DNA from: Alphaproteobacteria bacterium
GTDB taxonomy: Bacteria; Pseudomonadota; Alphaproteobacteria; UBA7887
Assembly: GCA_030739735.1 (NCBI GenBank)
Contig: JASLYQ010000002.1
Span: 1-64,000 of the forward strand
Length of the DNA: 64,000 nucleotides
Reading direction: 5' to 3'
Both the position numbers and the translations under genes were made by a program. This document shows positions 35,326 through 44,811 of this stretch, one piece after another; the first letter of the stretch is position 1; every line of letters starts with the position of its first letter. The notes beneath the pieces were generated by a model, which was not told the DNA's origin, did not search any database, and saw only the letters and a list, made by a program, of their open reading frames with translations.

Positions 35326-36927
35326 ATGTCGATGAGCGAACTCGAAGCTGCACCGCCGCGCCCCGATCGCCCCCTGGGCTTGCGCCAGCTACTGGCGTTC
35401 TTCGGCATGGCCGTAGGCATGTTCCTCTCGGTTCTCAGTATCCAGATCGTCGGCAGCTCGTTCTCCGAGATCCGCGCCGGTCTCAGTGCCGGCCCCGACG
35501 AGGTAAGCTGGGTGCTGACCGCAGCCCTGATCGCCGAAGTGATCATGATCCCGCTGTCGGGCTGGCTGTCGCAGCTGTTCTCCACACGCTGGCTATTCAC
35601 CATCTGTTCGATCGGGTTCATGTTGGCCAGCGTCGCCTGCGCCTCGGCCTGGAGCATTGAATCGATGATCGTTTTCCGCGCCTTCCAAGGCTTCTGCGGT
35701 GGCGCCATCGCGCCGATGGTTTTCGCCACCATCTTTTCAGCCTTTCCGGCCCGCTATCAGAACGTGCTCAGCGCCATCGTCTCCCTGCTCGGCACTGGCG
35801 CAGTGGCGCTCGGCCCTAGCCTGGGAGGCTGGATCAGCGAGACCCTGTCCTGGGAATGGTTGTTCCTGTTCAACGTGCCGTTCAGCGTCTTGGCAACGGT
35901 CCTGGTGGGCTCTCTGGTAGATTTCGACAAGCCACAATGGCACCTGTTCAAGCGCATCGATATCGTCGGAATTCTCTTGCTGGCGACATTTTTCATCAGC
36001 CTCCTGATCGTGCTCGAGGAAGGCCGCCGGGAAGATTGGTTCGCCTCGGACATGATCGTTGCCTTCTCGGTTGTTACCGTAGTGACCGGCATCTGCCTGT
36101 TCTGGCACGAGCTAACTTGTGCTCATCCTGTAGTCGACTTGCGCCTATTCAAGCAACGCAACTTCGCCATGGGCACGTTCTACATTGCCGTTTTCGGCGC
36201 CGGCCTGTTCGTGCCGCTTTATCTCTTGCCCTTGTTCCTGGGACGCGTTCTCGGCCTCAGCACTTTGCAAATCGGTACTTGGATTTTCGTGCTCGGCATA
36301 TCCATGATGATTGCCGGCTTCTTCGTTCCGCTATTGGTCAAGTATTTCCGCCTTCGCACCATCGCCCTTGTCGGCTTCTCGCTGCTAGCGGTGGGAACCT
36401 ATTTCCAAGCTAATCTCAACGTTAATACGAGCTTTGCCAGCTTAATGCTGCCGCAAGTCTTGCGCGGCTTCGCGACCCAACTATGCTTCCTCTCGATGGT
36501 TCGTCTGGCACTCGGCCTGCTACCCGTCGATCAGGTAAAGAACGGCACATCATTGTTCCAGCTCACTATGCGCCTCGGTGCCGCTATTGCCGTGGCCATT
36601 GCCAACAGCTTTCTGATCGTTCGCTCGGAGATCCATTACCAGCAGTTCCGCGAAACAATCGGACAGGGCCATCATTACGCCAGCGATGTCTTCGATCTCT
36701 TCAGCAGCCGTCTAGGACCAGGACTTGGCGGCTCACCCGACACGGCCACGGCCAGTCTGCAATTGCTCATCGAGATGAGTCGTCGCGATGCCTTGATCCG
36801 GGCTTTCAACGAGATAACCATCGTCATCTCTATCTGTATTGCAATCGCAATTATCCTAATGCCACTGATCCAGAGCGTGCGTGATCGCGCTGTCCAGACA
36901 GCTCGGAAAGAAACGGCCGAGAAGTAG
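35326..36927 (+). CDS. MFS transporter, DHA2 (EmrB/QacA) 14-TM family
   Basis: The 533-residue membrane protein has about fourteen hydrophobic segments, with features of EmrB-type proton-coupled exporters: QIVGSSFSEIRAGL, DEVSWVLTAALIAEVI, the motif C-like GPSLGGWI, and NVPFSVLATVLV. DHA2 members usually export drugs or organic anions; given the neighbours it may instead move a catabolic substrate or product, which is inference. No EmrA-type adaptor gene is adjacent. The amidohydrolase gene follows after 14 bases. Confidence 0.88.
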   Translation: MSMSELEAAPPRPDRPLGLRQLLAFFGMAVGMFLSVLSIQIVGSSFSEIRAGLSAGPDEVSWVLTAALIAEVIMIPLSGWLSQLFSTRWLFTICSIGFMLASVACASAWSIESMIVFRAFQGFCGGAIAPMVFATIFSAFPARYQNVLSAIVSLLGTGAVALGPSLGGWISETLSWEWLFLFNVPFSVLATVLVGSLVDFDKPQWHLFKRIDIVGILLLATFFISLLIVLEEGRREDWFASDMIVAFSVVTVVTGICLFWHELTCAHPVVDLRLFKQRNFAMGTFYIAVFGAGLFVPLYLLPLFLGRVLGLSTLQIGTWIFVLGISMMIAGFFVPLLVKYFRLRTIALVGFSLLAVGTYFQANLNVNTSFASLMLPQVLRGFATQLCFLSMVRLALGLLPVDQVKNGTSLFQLTMRLGAAIAVAIANSFLIVRSEIHYQQFRETIGQGHHYASDVFDLFSSRLGPGLGGSPDTATASLQLLIEMSRRDALIRAFNEITIVISICIAIAIILMPLIQSVRDRAVQTARKETAEK

Positions 36928-36941
36928 GAAAAATCAGAAAC

Positions 36942-37967
36942 ATGAGAGCAAAACTACCCGCTACGTCGATCAAGGAAAGCTGGCTTGCCCAACACCGAGA
37001 GCCCATCCTCGAACCCGATCTGCCGATCATAGATCCCCACCACCATCTGTGGGATCGCGATGGACACAAATACATGCTCGACGATTTGTTGCAAGACACA
37101 GGATCTGGCCACAACATTGTCGCGACCGTTTTCGTAGAATGCCGATCGATGTATCGCGAGGTGGGGTTAGAACATTTGATGCCCGTCGGCGAGACCGAGT
37201 TCGTCAACGGCATTGCGGCGCAAAGCGCGAGCGGTGAGTTCGGTCCGACGCGCGTCTGCGAAGGCATCGTCGGTTTCGCCGACCTGACCTTGGGCGACAC
37301 GGTCGACCAGGTCCTGGAAGCCCATATCGCAGCAGCCCCCACACGCTTTCGCGGTATCCGCCACGCTTCCGGCTGGGACGCCAGCGACGCCGTGCGCAAC
37401 TCCCACACCAACCCGCCGCAAGGCCTACTTGCGGATTCCACCTTCCGCAAGGGCTTGGCCCGCTTACCCGCACACGGGCTTAGCTACGAGTCCTGGCTCT
37501 ATCACCCGCAAATCCCTGAACTGACGGATTTAGCCCGCGGCCATCCCGAGGTGACCATCGTCTTCGATCACTTCGGCGGCCCGCTCGGTATTGGGCCCTA
37601 TGCCGGCCTAGGCGAGGAGGTGCTAACTCGGTGGCGCAAGGATGTCGCTGATCTCGCCGCGTGTGAGAACGTCTACGCCAAGCTCGGTGGCAACAACATG
37701 CCGATCAACGGCCATGGCTGGCACAAACGCGAGATGCCGGCGAGTTCCGAGGAACTGATTGCCGCGGGCGGCGATTACTACCGCCACGCCATCGACGTGT
37801 TTGGTCCTGAGCGTTGCATGTTCGAGAGCAATTTTCCCGTCGACAAGCTATCCTGCTCCTATGCGGTGGTATGGAACTTCTTCAAGCGCCTCGCCAGCGG
37901 CTTCAGCGCCACGGAAAAAGCTGCTCTGTTCCACGACACCGCGCAGCGTATCTACCGCTTGTCATAG
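36942..37967 (+). CDS. Amidohydrolase family 2 (TIM-barrel metal-dependent hydrolase)
   Basis: The 341-residue protein has the family opening LPIIDPHHHLWD near residue 27, a mid-barrel TIVFDHFGGPLG, and the terminal active-site strand MFESNFPVDK. These proteins hydrolyse lactones or decarboxylate small acids; relatives act as 2-pyrone-4,6-dicarboxylate lactonase or sugar lactonases. In this set a lactonase step between the dehydrogenase and the enolase-family dehydratase would make sense. It is followed after 9 bases by the zinc dehydrogenase. Confidence 0.85.
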   Translation: MRAKLPATSIKESWLAQHREPILEPDLPIIDPHHHLWDRDGHKYMLDDLLQDTGSGHNIVATVFVECRSMYREVGLEHLMPVGETEFVNGIAAQSASGEFGPTRVCEGIVGFADLTLGDTVDQVLEAHIAAAPTRFRGIRHASGWDASDAVRNSHTNPPQGLLADSTFRKGLARLPAHGLSYESWLYHPQIPELTDLARGHPEVTIVFDHFGGPLGIGPYAGLGEEVLTRWRKDVADLAACENVYAKLGGNNMPINGHGWHKREMPASSEELIAAGGDYYRHAIDVFGPERCMFESNFPVDKLSCSYAVVWNFFKRLASGFSATEKAALFHDTAQRIYRLS

Positions 37968-37976
37968 GATGACATC

Positions 37977-39023
37977 ATGAAAGCCGCCGTCTTCTCAGAA
38001 CCAGGTGTCCCGCTAACTATTGAGACCGTGCCGGACCCGGAACCCGGTCCGGGAGACCTGATCCTCAAGGTCCATGCTTGCGGCATCTGTGGCACGGACC
38101 TGCACTGGTCCGACAATGCCGATCCCACCGTGGGCTGGCGCCACCTCGAGCGCGGCGCCGTGATGGGTCACGAGTTCTCCGGCGAGGTGGTCGCGGTGGA
38201 CAAGAATTCGCGCGGAACCTGGAATGTCGGCGACCGGGTAACGGCCCAGCCGTTCAACGGCTGTGGTTATTGTCCGGCCTGCCTTTCCGGCCGCGCCTAT
38301 CGCTGCCAGAGCGTGACCAACCGGGCCAGTCTGGCCCAGCCCGGCGCCTATGCCGAATATACCCGCGTGGGTGCCAATGCCAGCTTCCGCCTACCCGAGG
38401 CCGCGAGCTTCGACGACGGCGCCTTGGTAGAACCGCTCGCGGTCGGGCTCAACGCGGTGGAAAGGGCCAGGTTACAGGCCGGCGACACCGTGCTGATCGT
38501 CGGCGCCGGCCCAGTTGGGCTTGCAGTCTCGATCTGGTGCCGCTTTTTCGGTGCGCGGCACATCATCATCAGCGATCTCGTGGCAGCCCGAGCCGAGCAG
38601 GCAACGCGCTTCGGAGCCACTGCCGCCATCAATGCCAGCCGCGAGGATGTGCGCAGCACCGTTGAGGCGATCAGCGGCACCCAACCACGGGTGATCTTCG
38701 ATTGCGTTGGCGTACCGGGAAGCCTACAAACGGTGATCGACCAGGCGCCATTCGACGCACATATCGTCGTGGTCGGACTGTGCATGGCCTCCGACACGTT
38801 CTTCCCGACCAAGGCACTCACCAAGGAGTTATCGCTCGATTTCGCCTTCGTCTATCGCTACGAGCACTTTGCCATGGTGCTCGACATGATAGGTGCCGGC
38901 CGCATTGATACCACCAGCCTGGTCACCAGCCATACCAATCTGGCTCACTTCCCCGAGGCATTCCAGGCGCTCAAAACTCCATCCCAGGACATCAAGGTGA
39001 TGCTGTCACCGGATGCTGTCTAG
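37977..39023 (+). CDS. Zinc-dependent medium-chain alcohol/polyol dehydrogenase
   Basis: This is an MDR-family NAD(P)-dependent dehydrogenase of 348 residues. The catalytic zinc site is shown by CGICGTDLHW near residue 35 and MGHEFSGEV. The structural zinc lobe is CGYCPACLSGRAYRC near residue 95, and the Rossmann motif is VLIVGAGPVGLA near residue 168. It resembles sorbitol or threonine dehydrogenases. Co-directional with the MFS and amidohydrolase genes, it is probably the oxidative first step on a sugar or polyol. Confidence 0.88.
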   Translation: MKAAVFSEPGVPLTIETVPDPEPGPGDLILKVHACGICGTDLHWSDNADPTVGWRHLERGAVMGHEFSGEVVAVDKNSRGTWNVGDRVTAQPFNGCGYCPACLSGRAYRCQSVTNRASLAQPGAYAEYTRVGANASFRLPEAASFDDGALVEPLAVGLNAVERARLQAGDTVLIVGAGPVGLAVSIWCRFFGARHIIISDLVAARAEQATRFGATAAINASREDVRSTVEAISGTQPRVIFDCVGVPGSLQTVIDQAPFDAHIVVVGLCMASDTFFPTKALTKELSLDFAFVYRYEHFAMVLDMIGAGRIDTTSLVTSHTNLAHFPEAFQALKTPSQDIKVMLSPDAV

Positions 39024-39422
39024 AGCATGTCTCGGTTAATTGGAGTCAGTGTGACCGGTCTCAGAGACGTCGTCCAAGGGCGCTGCATAGACTTTAAGGT
39101 CAGCGTCGGCCCGGCCCCGCAAAAGGTCGTCGACAGATCCATCTGACAGCGTGCGCAGACGCGTGATTCCTGTTCCGGGCGGTTTGGAAGACTAAGCATT
39201 CCACACCGAATGTGGCCATCGAGGAATTAATCCTCTATGCGCACACAGACTGCGATTTCCGTGCTGGGTACGATCAGATCACAGATGACTAGATCATCGC
39301 CGTTGCGCTCGACACTGACTGGGGCCAATATCGCGTCGTCGGTCGGCAAGTACGTGGCGCCGCACCCGAACAACGTCACCGTATCAATACAAATGTATTG
39401 CAGTGCATGGAGGAGCAGGAAA
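39024..39422. other. Intergenic stretch without recognisable gene
   Basis: The minus strand has an open stretch of about 55 codons (roughly 39230-39400, ending in TAA near 39226) with a protein-like ring (LPTDDAILAPVSVER). It has no start codon or ribosome site, so I do not call it. The plus strand ends with GGAGGAGCAGG, the ribosome site of the next gene. Confidence 0.3.
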
Positions 39423-39728
39423 ATGGGTCGCTACGTCGTCATCGCCGACTTTCAAGTAAAGCCGGGCAGACTCGAGGAATTCGTCGAGACCGCCAAGGTC
39501 GATGCAGCGGCCTCGGTGACGAACGAGCCGGGCTGCCATAGGTTCGACGTCAACACGCCGCGCGATGGCAGTGACCGGGTCATCCTCTACGAGATCTATG
39601 AAAACGAGTCGGCCTTCAACGCCCATCTCGAGACATCGCACCTGAAAGCGTTTCGCGAGGGCATCGCAACGCTTGTGGCCGACCGCAACATCACCCCTTG
39701 CCATGTTACCGAAAACAGTGACGGTTGA
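39423..39728 (+). CDS. Antibiotic-biosynthesis-monooxygenase (ABM) domain protein, putative quinol monooxygenase
   Basis: This small dimeric ferredoxin-like-fold protein of 101 residues has the ABM pattern: YVVIADFQVKPGRLEEFVE, then EPGCHRFDV, VILYEIYENESAFNAHLET and HLKAFREGI. Such proteins are cofactor-free monooxygenases of quinols or stress proteins. I choose ATG 39423, just after GGAGGAGCAGG, rather than the longer frame from 39237. It is followed after six bases by panB, so they are likely co-transcribed. Confidence 0.88.
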   Translation: MGRYVVIADFQVKPGRLEEFVETAKVDAAASVTNEPGCHRFDVNTPRDGSDRVILYEIYENESAFNAHLETSHLKAFREGIATLVADRNITPCHVTENSDG

Positions 39729-39734
39729 GTGATC

Positions 39735-40595
39735 ATGGCAGATAAACCAAAGAAGCTGGCCATCCAGGACATCCAGGCGACTGTCGCCAAGGGCGAGCCA
39801 GTCTTCCAGATTACCGCAGTCGACTATCCGACGGCGCTTGCGGTTGACCGCGCCGGGATCGAGTTCATCCTGGTGGGGGATTCACTTGGCATGACAGCGC
39901 TTGGCCTCGACGGTACCGTGAGCGTGACCATGGATATGATGATCCACCACGCCAAAGCCGTCAGCCGTGCGGCGAACCGGGCCATTGTCATCGGTGACCT
40001 GCCCTTCGGCGCCTATCACGCCAGCACCGCCCAGGCTGTTGACAACGCCGTGCGGCTTATGAAGGAGGGCGCCTGCGACGTGGTCAAGCTCGAAGGCGGC
40101 GAGGACTTCACCGACAAGATCCAGGCCATCGTGCGCGCCGGCATCCCCGTAATGGGGCATATCGGGCTGACGCCTCAGACCGTCTCCAAGCTGGGTGGCT
40201 TCAAGGTCCAGGGTAAGGATGTGGCCACCAGCCTACAATTGATCCGCGATGCTAAGGCGCTGGAGAAGGCGGGCGCATGCGCCATGGTTTTAGAGGCTAT
40301 TCCCGACCGCATCGCCAAGCTGATTACGGAGACCGTATCGATCCCCACCATGGGCATAGGTGCCGGGCCCGATTGCGACGGCCAGGTGCTAGTGCTGGCC
40401 GACATGATCGGCATGTTCGACCGCTTCACGCCGCGCTTCGTCAAGCAATACTGCAAGGTCGGCGAGCAGATCACAAATGCCATGACCAGCTTTATGGAAG
40501 ACGTGCGCACGAGCCAGTTCCCGCTGGCCGAGCACTGCTTCACCATCAAAGACGAGCAATACGAGGCCGTGCTCGAAGCGCTCAAGAAGACGTGA
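39735..40595 (+). CDS. panB: 3-methyl-2-oxobutanoate hydroxymethyltransferase
   Basis: This is the first enzyme of pantothenate synthesis, adding the methylene-THF one-carbon unit to ketoisovalerate. The 286-residue barrel has the substrate/metal motifs DYPTALAVDRAGI, ILVGDSLGM, HHAKAVSRA, LEGGEDF and GHIGLTPQTVSKLGGF. The common family motif TAYD is replaced by TAVDYPT. Sequence drift in several conserved blocks makes it a somewhat divergent PanB, and no panC is nearby, so a related lyase role is possible. Start is ATG 39735; a GTG two codons earlier is an alternative. Confidence 0.83.
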   Translation: MADKPKKLAIQDIQATVAKGEPVFQITAVDYPTALAVDRAGIEFILVGDSLGMTALGLDGTVSVTMDMMIHHAKAVSRAANRAIVIGDLPFGAYHASTAQAVDNAVRLMKEGACDVVKLEGGEDFTDKIQAIVRAGIPVMGHIGLTPQTVSKLGGFKVQGKDVATSLQLIRDAKALEKAGACAMVLEAIPDRIAKLITETVSIPTMGIGAGPDCDGQVLVLADMIGMFDRFTPRFVKQYCKVGEQITNAMTSFMEDVRTSQFPLAEHCFTIKDEQYEAVLEALKKT

Positions 40596-40836
40596 ACCAG
40601 CGCGGCTAGCCGAGCTACAAAGCGGGGAAGATACCGAAGTACTGGCAGTCATCGAGGAGGGCCCCCGCAAGACGGTGAAAGGCGTCACCGAGATCGCCAA
40701 AGGCCAACGCGAGACACTAGCCGCCCTGACCAATCTCGGTGAAGGCCTGCGCACCCCTTCCAATATCGGCGGCTTGATCGCCGAGTCGAGGCATGACCGA
40801 CGTCTTTCGGCATGCCGACGCAGACGAAGGTCCGTC

Positions 40837-41040
40837 CTATGCGCCGCGGTAAGTCTGGCTGGCCTTGCAGCGCCGGCAGATGCGGTTGTGGGCGCCTTCG
40901 GAGTCGAAGCTGTCGCCACACATCAGGCAGGCGCGCGCCTTGTGTTCACTGGGCGCGGCTCGCTCGCCCTCGCGGCCAGTAATCTCACTGGCGCTCCGGC
41001 GTGGGTCTTCCCACATTCCGGATTTTATTTGATTTCCCAT
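40837..41040 (-). CDS. Small zinc-ribbon-like protein
   Basis: The 67-residue protein ends with ACLMCGDSFDSEGAHNRICR followed by RC. This is a CxxC-N11-CxxC arrangement typical of a small treble-clef or zinc-ribbon protein seen as uncharacterised genes in alphaproteobacteria. The N-terminal half is charged and probably disordered. The ribosome site is weak. A longer plus-strand open frame (40675-41088) overlaps it but looks like a shadow over this part. Function unknown. Confidence 0.6.
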   Translation of the reverse strand: MGNQIKSGMWEDPRRSASEITGREGERAAPSEHKARACLMCGDSFDSEGAHNRICRRCKASQTYRGA

Positions 41041-41164
41041 GCACTTAGATTGACAGGAAAAGATGGCAACAAAAAGGCGAAGGCGTAGAATTGTCGGGGT
41101 ATCGCCTTGCCGCAGCGATCACGTTAGGGTGAGCGCTTTCCAACCTTGAAAACGTGGAGCCGCC

Positions 41165-42574
41165 ATGTCCGACAACCTCACCCGCCTTTCGGCGACAGAT
41201 CTGATCGAGGTCTACCGTTCCCGGAAGGTCTCTCCGGTGGACGTCTGCGAGGCGGTTCTGGGGCGCATCGCCGAGACCCAGGACAGCCTCAACGCTTTCG
41301 TGACCGTTGACGGTGAAGGCGCGCTGGCCGCAGCGAGAAATTCGGAGGCGCGCTGGCGGGCTGGCGAGCCCCGTGGCCTAATTGATGGCGTGCCAACCTC
41401 AATCAAGGATTTACTGCTAGCCAAGGGCATGCCAACCCTGCGGGGGTCTCTCAGTGTCGATCGCGAGCAGTCCTGGAACGAGGATTCGCCTGCCGCAGCG
41501 CGGTTGCGCGAGCATGGTGCGGTCATCCTCGGCAAGACCACGACGCCAGAATTCGGCCACAAGGCCGTGACCGACAGTCCCCTGAGCGGGATTACGCGAA
41601 ATCCCTGGGATCCCGATAAGACACCCGGTGGCTCGAGCGGCGGCGCCGCGGCGGCTGTAGCGGCTGGCATGGGCCCGCTGGCGGTCGGGACCGATGGCGG
41701 CGGTTCGATCCGCATCCCGTCCTCCTTCAGCGGCATCTTCGGCATCAAGGCGACCTTCGGACGCGTGCCTTCCTATCCGGGGACGCCCAACAGCAGCGTC
41801 TCCCATGTTGGGCCGATGACACGCACCGTGGCCGACGCGGCGCTGATGCTGACAGTGCTCTCTGAGCCCGACTGGCGCGACTGGTATGCCCTGCCCCACG
41901 ACGGCACCGATTATCGCGCCAACCTGGAAGAGCCGTTGAGTGGCGTGCGCGTCGCCTATTCGCCGACCCTCGGCATGGGTGACGTGGCTATCGATGCGGA
42001 GGTGCGAGCCTCAACCTATGAGGCGGCGAAGACCTTTGAGGACTTGGGTGCCACTGTCGAGGAGGCGAACCCGTTCTGGCCGCACGAACCCGGTGAGGTC
42101 TTCGGTGTCCACTGGGCAATGGGTGCTGCCGCGTTGGTCGCGAGCATGCCGGCCGAGAAACAGGTGTTGTTGGAAGAGAGCCTGCTCAGGTCTGCCGAAG
42201 CCGGACGCGGCCTTGACGGGCTGACAGTCAAGCGCGCCGAGATGGCGCGCGTCGCCGACGGCCTGGCGCTGGCGGAATTCTTCGAGCACCATGATCTCAT
42301 CTTGTCCCCCACCTTACCGGTACCCGCATTCAAGGCTGGCCAACAGATTCCGTCCGAGGCCTATGCCGAAAATCCACTCAGCTGGATTCCCTACACCTTT
42401 CCTATCAATCTGACGCGCAATCCGGCCGCCTCGGTGCCCTGCGGTTTCACCGCCACCGGGCTGCCGATCGGCCTGCAAGTGATCGGCCCGCTGTTCGGCG
42501 AAACCATGGTGCTACGTGCCTGCCGCACTTACGAAGAAGCCAATCCTTGCCATCAAAGCTGGCCGAAGCTGTGA
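41165..42574 (+). CDS. Amidase (amidase signature family)
   Basis: This 469-residue member of the AS hydrolase family cleaves amide bonds with a Ser-cisSer-Lys triad. The lysine is in GVPTSIKDLLLAKG near residue 81, the cis-serine in the glycine/serine-rich TPGGSSGGAAAAVAAGM near residue 157, and the nucleophile in GTDGGGSIRIPSSFSGIFG. The C-terminal NPAASVPCGFTATGLPIGLQ is typical. The substrate is unknown. It is one base upstream of an M20 hydrolase start and probably works with it on N-acylated or carbamoylated compounds. Confidence 0.92.
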   Translation: MSDNLTRLSATDLIEVYRSRKVSPVDVCEAVLGRIAETQDSLNAFVTVDGEGALAAARNSEARWRAGEPRGLIDGVPTSIKDLLLAKGMPTLRGSLSVDREQSWNEDSPAAARLREHGAVILGKTTTPEFGHKAVTDSPLSGITRNPWDPDKTPGGSSGGAAAAVAAGMGPLAVGTDGGGSIRIPSSFSGIFGIKATFGRVPSYPGTPNSSVSHVGPMTRTVADAALMLTVLSEPDWRDWYALPHDGTDYRANLEEPLSGVRVAYSPTLGMGDVAIDAEVRASTYEAAKTFEDLGATVEEANPFWPHEPGEVFGVHWAMGAAALVASMPAEKQVLLEESLLRSAEAGRGLDGLTVKRAEMARVADGLALAEFFEHHDLILSPTLPVPAFKAGQQIPSEAYAENPLSWIPYTFPINLTRNPAASVPCGFTATGLPIGLQVIGPLFGETMVLRACRTYEEANPCHQSWPKL

Positions 42575-42575
42575 A

Positions 42576-43820
42576 ATGAGCAAGGCCGCAAACCGGCTGT
42601 GCATCGACGGCGGCCGGCTCTGGCAGTCGTTGATGACGATGGCGGAGATCGGCGCAACGGCGAAAGGCGGCGTCTGCCGCTTGGCGTTGAGCGAGACCGA
42701 CCGCGACGGGCGCCGGCTCTTCGCCGAATGGGCCGAGGCGGCCGGCTGCCGACTCAGCATTGACGGCATCGGCAACATGTTTGCTCACTGTGCGGGCCGC
42801 GACGACAGCCTCGCCCCAGTGCTTGTCGGCAGCCATCTCGACAGCCAACCGACTGGTGGAAAGTTCGACGGCGCCTATGGTGTGCTTTCTGGGCTCGAAG
42901 TGGTGCGTGCCCTGCAGGATGCCGGTATCGAGACCCTACGACCTATCGAGATCGTCAACTGGACCAACGAGGAAGGCTCACGCTTTGCACCAGCCATGAT
43001 GGGCTCGGGCACATATAGCGGCGCCCTTGCCCTTGAGGAAGTTCTGGCACAAGAGGAATCCGGCGGTGGCCAGACGGTAGCGGAGGCTCTAACTGAGCAT
43101 GGCTTGGCCGGCGATGCGCCGGTTGGCGAGAGAACCCCCCACGCCTATTTCGAGGCCCATATCGAGCAAGGCCCAATCCTCGAGGCCGAAGGACACACCA
43201 TCGGGATCGTTACCGCTATCCAGGGACTTCGCTGGTTCGACTGCCGCGTCGAAGGCATGGAGGCACATGCCGGCCCGATGCCGATGCCGGCGCGCAAGGA
43301 TGCGCTACTGGCGGCCTCAAGGCTGGTCGAGCGCGTCAACGCCATTGCGCTCGAGCATGCCCCTGACGGGCGCGGCACGGTGGGCGAGTTCCGCATCTCG
43401 CCAGATTCCCGCAACGTCATCCCAGGCTCAGTCCATCTCGGCATCGACATGCGCCACCCGGATGCGGATGCCCTGGCCGCAATGGCAGCTGCTTTGCGCG
43501 TGGCCTATGACGACCTAGAGGGCTACGGCGGCACATTGAACGAGATTTGGTATTCGCCGCCTACCCTGTTTGACCCTACCTGCGTGGCGGCCGTCCGCAA
43601 CGCCGCAGATGCGCTCGGTGCCTCTTACCGGGAGATCACCAGCGGAGCCGGCCACGATGCGAAATACATGGCCGACATCTGCCCTTCAGCAATGGTTTTC
43701 ATCCCATGCCGCGATGGCATCAGCCATAACGAAATCGAATCCGCCGAACCGGAACACGCCACCGTCGGTGTCGATGTGCTTTTGTTAGCAGTGCTGGAAA
43801 AGGCTCAAGAGCCCGGGTAG
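42576..43820 (+). CDS. M20-family Zn hydrolase, N-carbamoyl-L-amino-acid hydrolase / allantoate amidohydrolase type
   Basis: This 414-residue di-metal amidohydrolase has the ligands VGSHLDSQPTGGKFDGAYG (His and bridging Asp), WTNEEGSRFAPAMMGSG (Glu pair), and EAHIEQGPILE. The dimerisation-lid contact is in IQGLRWFDCRVEG and the last ligand His in GISHNEIESAEP. These match hydantoinase-type carbamoylases, beta-ureidopropionases and allantoate amidohydrolases. I start at ATG 42576, one base after the amidase TGA; the longer frame overlaps the amidase end. It releases ammonia and CO2 from ureido groups in the known families. Confidence 0.9.
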   Translation: MSKAANRLCIDGGRLWQSLMTMAEIGATAKGGVCRLALSETDRDGRRLFAEWAEAAGCRLSIDGIGNMFAHCAGRDDSLAPVLVGSHLDSQPTGGKFDGAYGVLSGLEVVRALQDAGIETLRPIEIVNWTNEEGSRFAPAMMGSGTYSGALALEEVLAQEESGGGQTVAEALTEHGLAGDAPVGERTPHAYFEAHIEQGPILEAEGHTIGIVTAIQGLRWFDCRVEGMEAHAGPMPMPARKDALLAASRLVERVNAIALEHAPDGRGTVGEFRISPDSRNVIPGSVHLGIDMRHPDADALAAMAAALRVAYDDLEGYGGTLNEIWYSPPTLFDPTCVAAVRNAADALGASYREITSGAGHDAKYMADICPSAMVFIPCRDGISHNEIESAEPEHATVGVDVLLLAVLEKAQEPG

Positions 43821-43961
43821 TCCTATCCACGAGAGGGGACAGAACCGGCGTCACAGTGAACTGCATGAAGAGAAAAAAGCCCCAGAAAGATACCATCATT
43901 GCACGGTCACCGCAGTGAGACGCTTCACAGCCGACAGACGATATGCACGAGGGAGTCTGAA

Positions 43962-44753
43962 ATGATCATCAAGCAGCTTTATACCGATAATGCCTACCGC
44001 AATTTCAACTACCTGATCGCCTGCTCCAACAGCGGCGAAGCGCTTGCCGTCGACCCACTTGATCATCAGCGCTGCCTAGCCGCCGCCAAGAATGCAGGGT
44101 GGGAGATCACCCAGGTCCTCAACACCCATGAGCATGGCGACCATACCGGTGGGAACAAGGCCGTGATCGCCGCAACGGGTGCAAAGCTGCTCGCCCATCG
44201 CGACGCCAAAGACAAGATTCCGGGACTTGACCGGGGCCTGTCAGCGGGCGATGTGATAACAGTCGGCAAGCGCGTCGAACTCGAAGTTCTCGATACGCCG
44301 GGCCATACCATGAGCCACGTCTGCGTGATGGGCCACGCCGACCAACCGGCCCTGATCTGTGGCGATACCCTATTCAATGCCGGCGCCGGCAACTGCCACA
44401 ACGGCGGCCACCCACCGGAGCTATACGAAACCTTTGCCGGACAGCTGGCGGCATTGCCCGAGGATACCTTGATCTATCCCGGACACGACTACATCGAGAG
44501 CAATCTCGAGTTCACTTTGGATCGGGAGCCGGACAACGCCCGCGCAACGGCCCTGCTGGACGAGCTCAGGGACCAGGATCCGCATCATGCGAGGGTCACC
44601 ACGCTAGCGCTGGAGAAAGAGGTCAACACCTTCTTCCGTCTGCACAGACCGAGCATCATTGCGGCCTTGCGCGAGCATTTTCCCGATCTCCCCGACACAC
44701 CCTCGAAAAAGGACGTGTTTCTGCGCCTGCGCGAGCTTCGCAACAGCTGGTAG
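43962..44753 (+). CDS. gloB: Hydroxyacylglutathione hydrolase (glyoxalase II family)
   Basis: This metallo-beta-lactamase-fold enzyme hydrolyses S-D-lactoylglutathione in methylglyoxal detoxification. The 263-residue protein has the metal motif NTHEHGDHTGGN near residue 56, the third His in DTPGHTMSHVCVMG, CGDTLFNAGAGNCHNGG with the bridging Asp, and YPGHDYIESNLEF. The C-terminal HAGH_C helical domain with glutathione contacts (NTFFRLHRPSI) is present. ATG 43962 follows GAGGGAG; the longer upstream frame is not used. Confidence 0.92.
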   Translation: MIIKQLYTDNAYRNFNYLIACSNSGEALAVDPLDHQRCLAAAKNAGWEITQVLNTHEHGDHTGGNKAVIAATGAKLLAHRDAKDKIPGLDRGLSAGDVITVGKRVELEVLDTPGHTMSHVCVMGHADQPALICGDTLFNAGAGNCHNGGHPPELYETFAGQLAALPEDTLIYPGHDYIESNLEFTLDREPDNARATALLDELRDQDPHHARVTTLALEKEVNTFFRLHRPSIIAALREHFPDLPDTPSKKDVFLRLRELRNSW

Positions 44754-44811
44754 GGAGAAAATTAGACCTTTGTGACAAGTCAGGCTCTGAGGTCGAAGCG
44801 AGGAGAGCGCC

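Noticed and set aside
40675-41088. Plus-strand 137-codon ORF over the zinc-ribbon gene
   Set aside because: The first 45 codons look somewhat protein-like, but the rest is the antisense of the cysteine-motif gene and has no recognisable domain.
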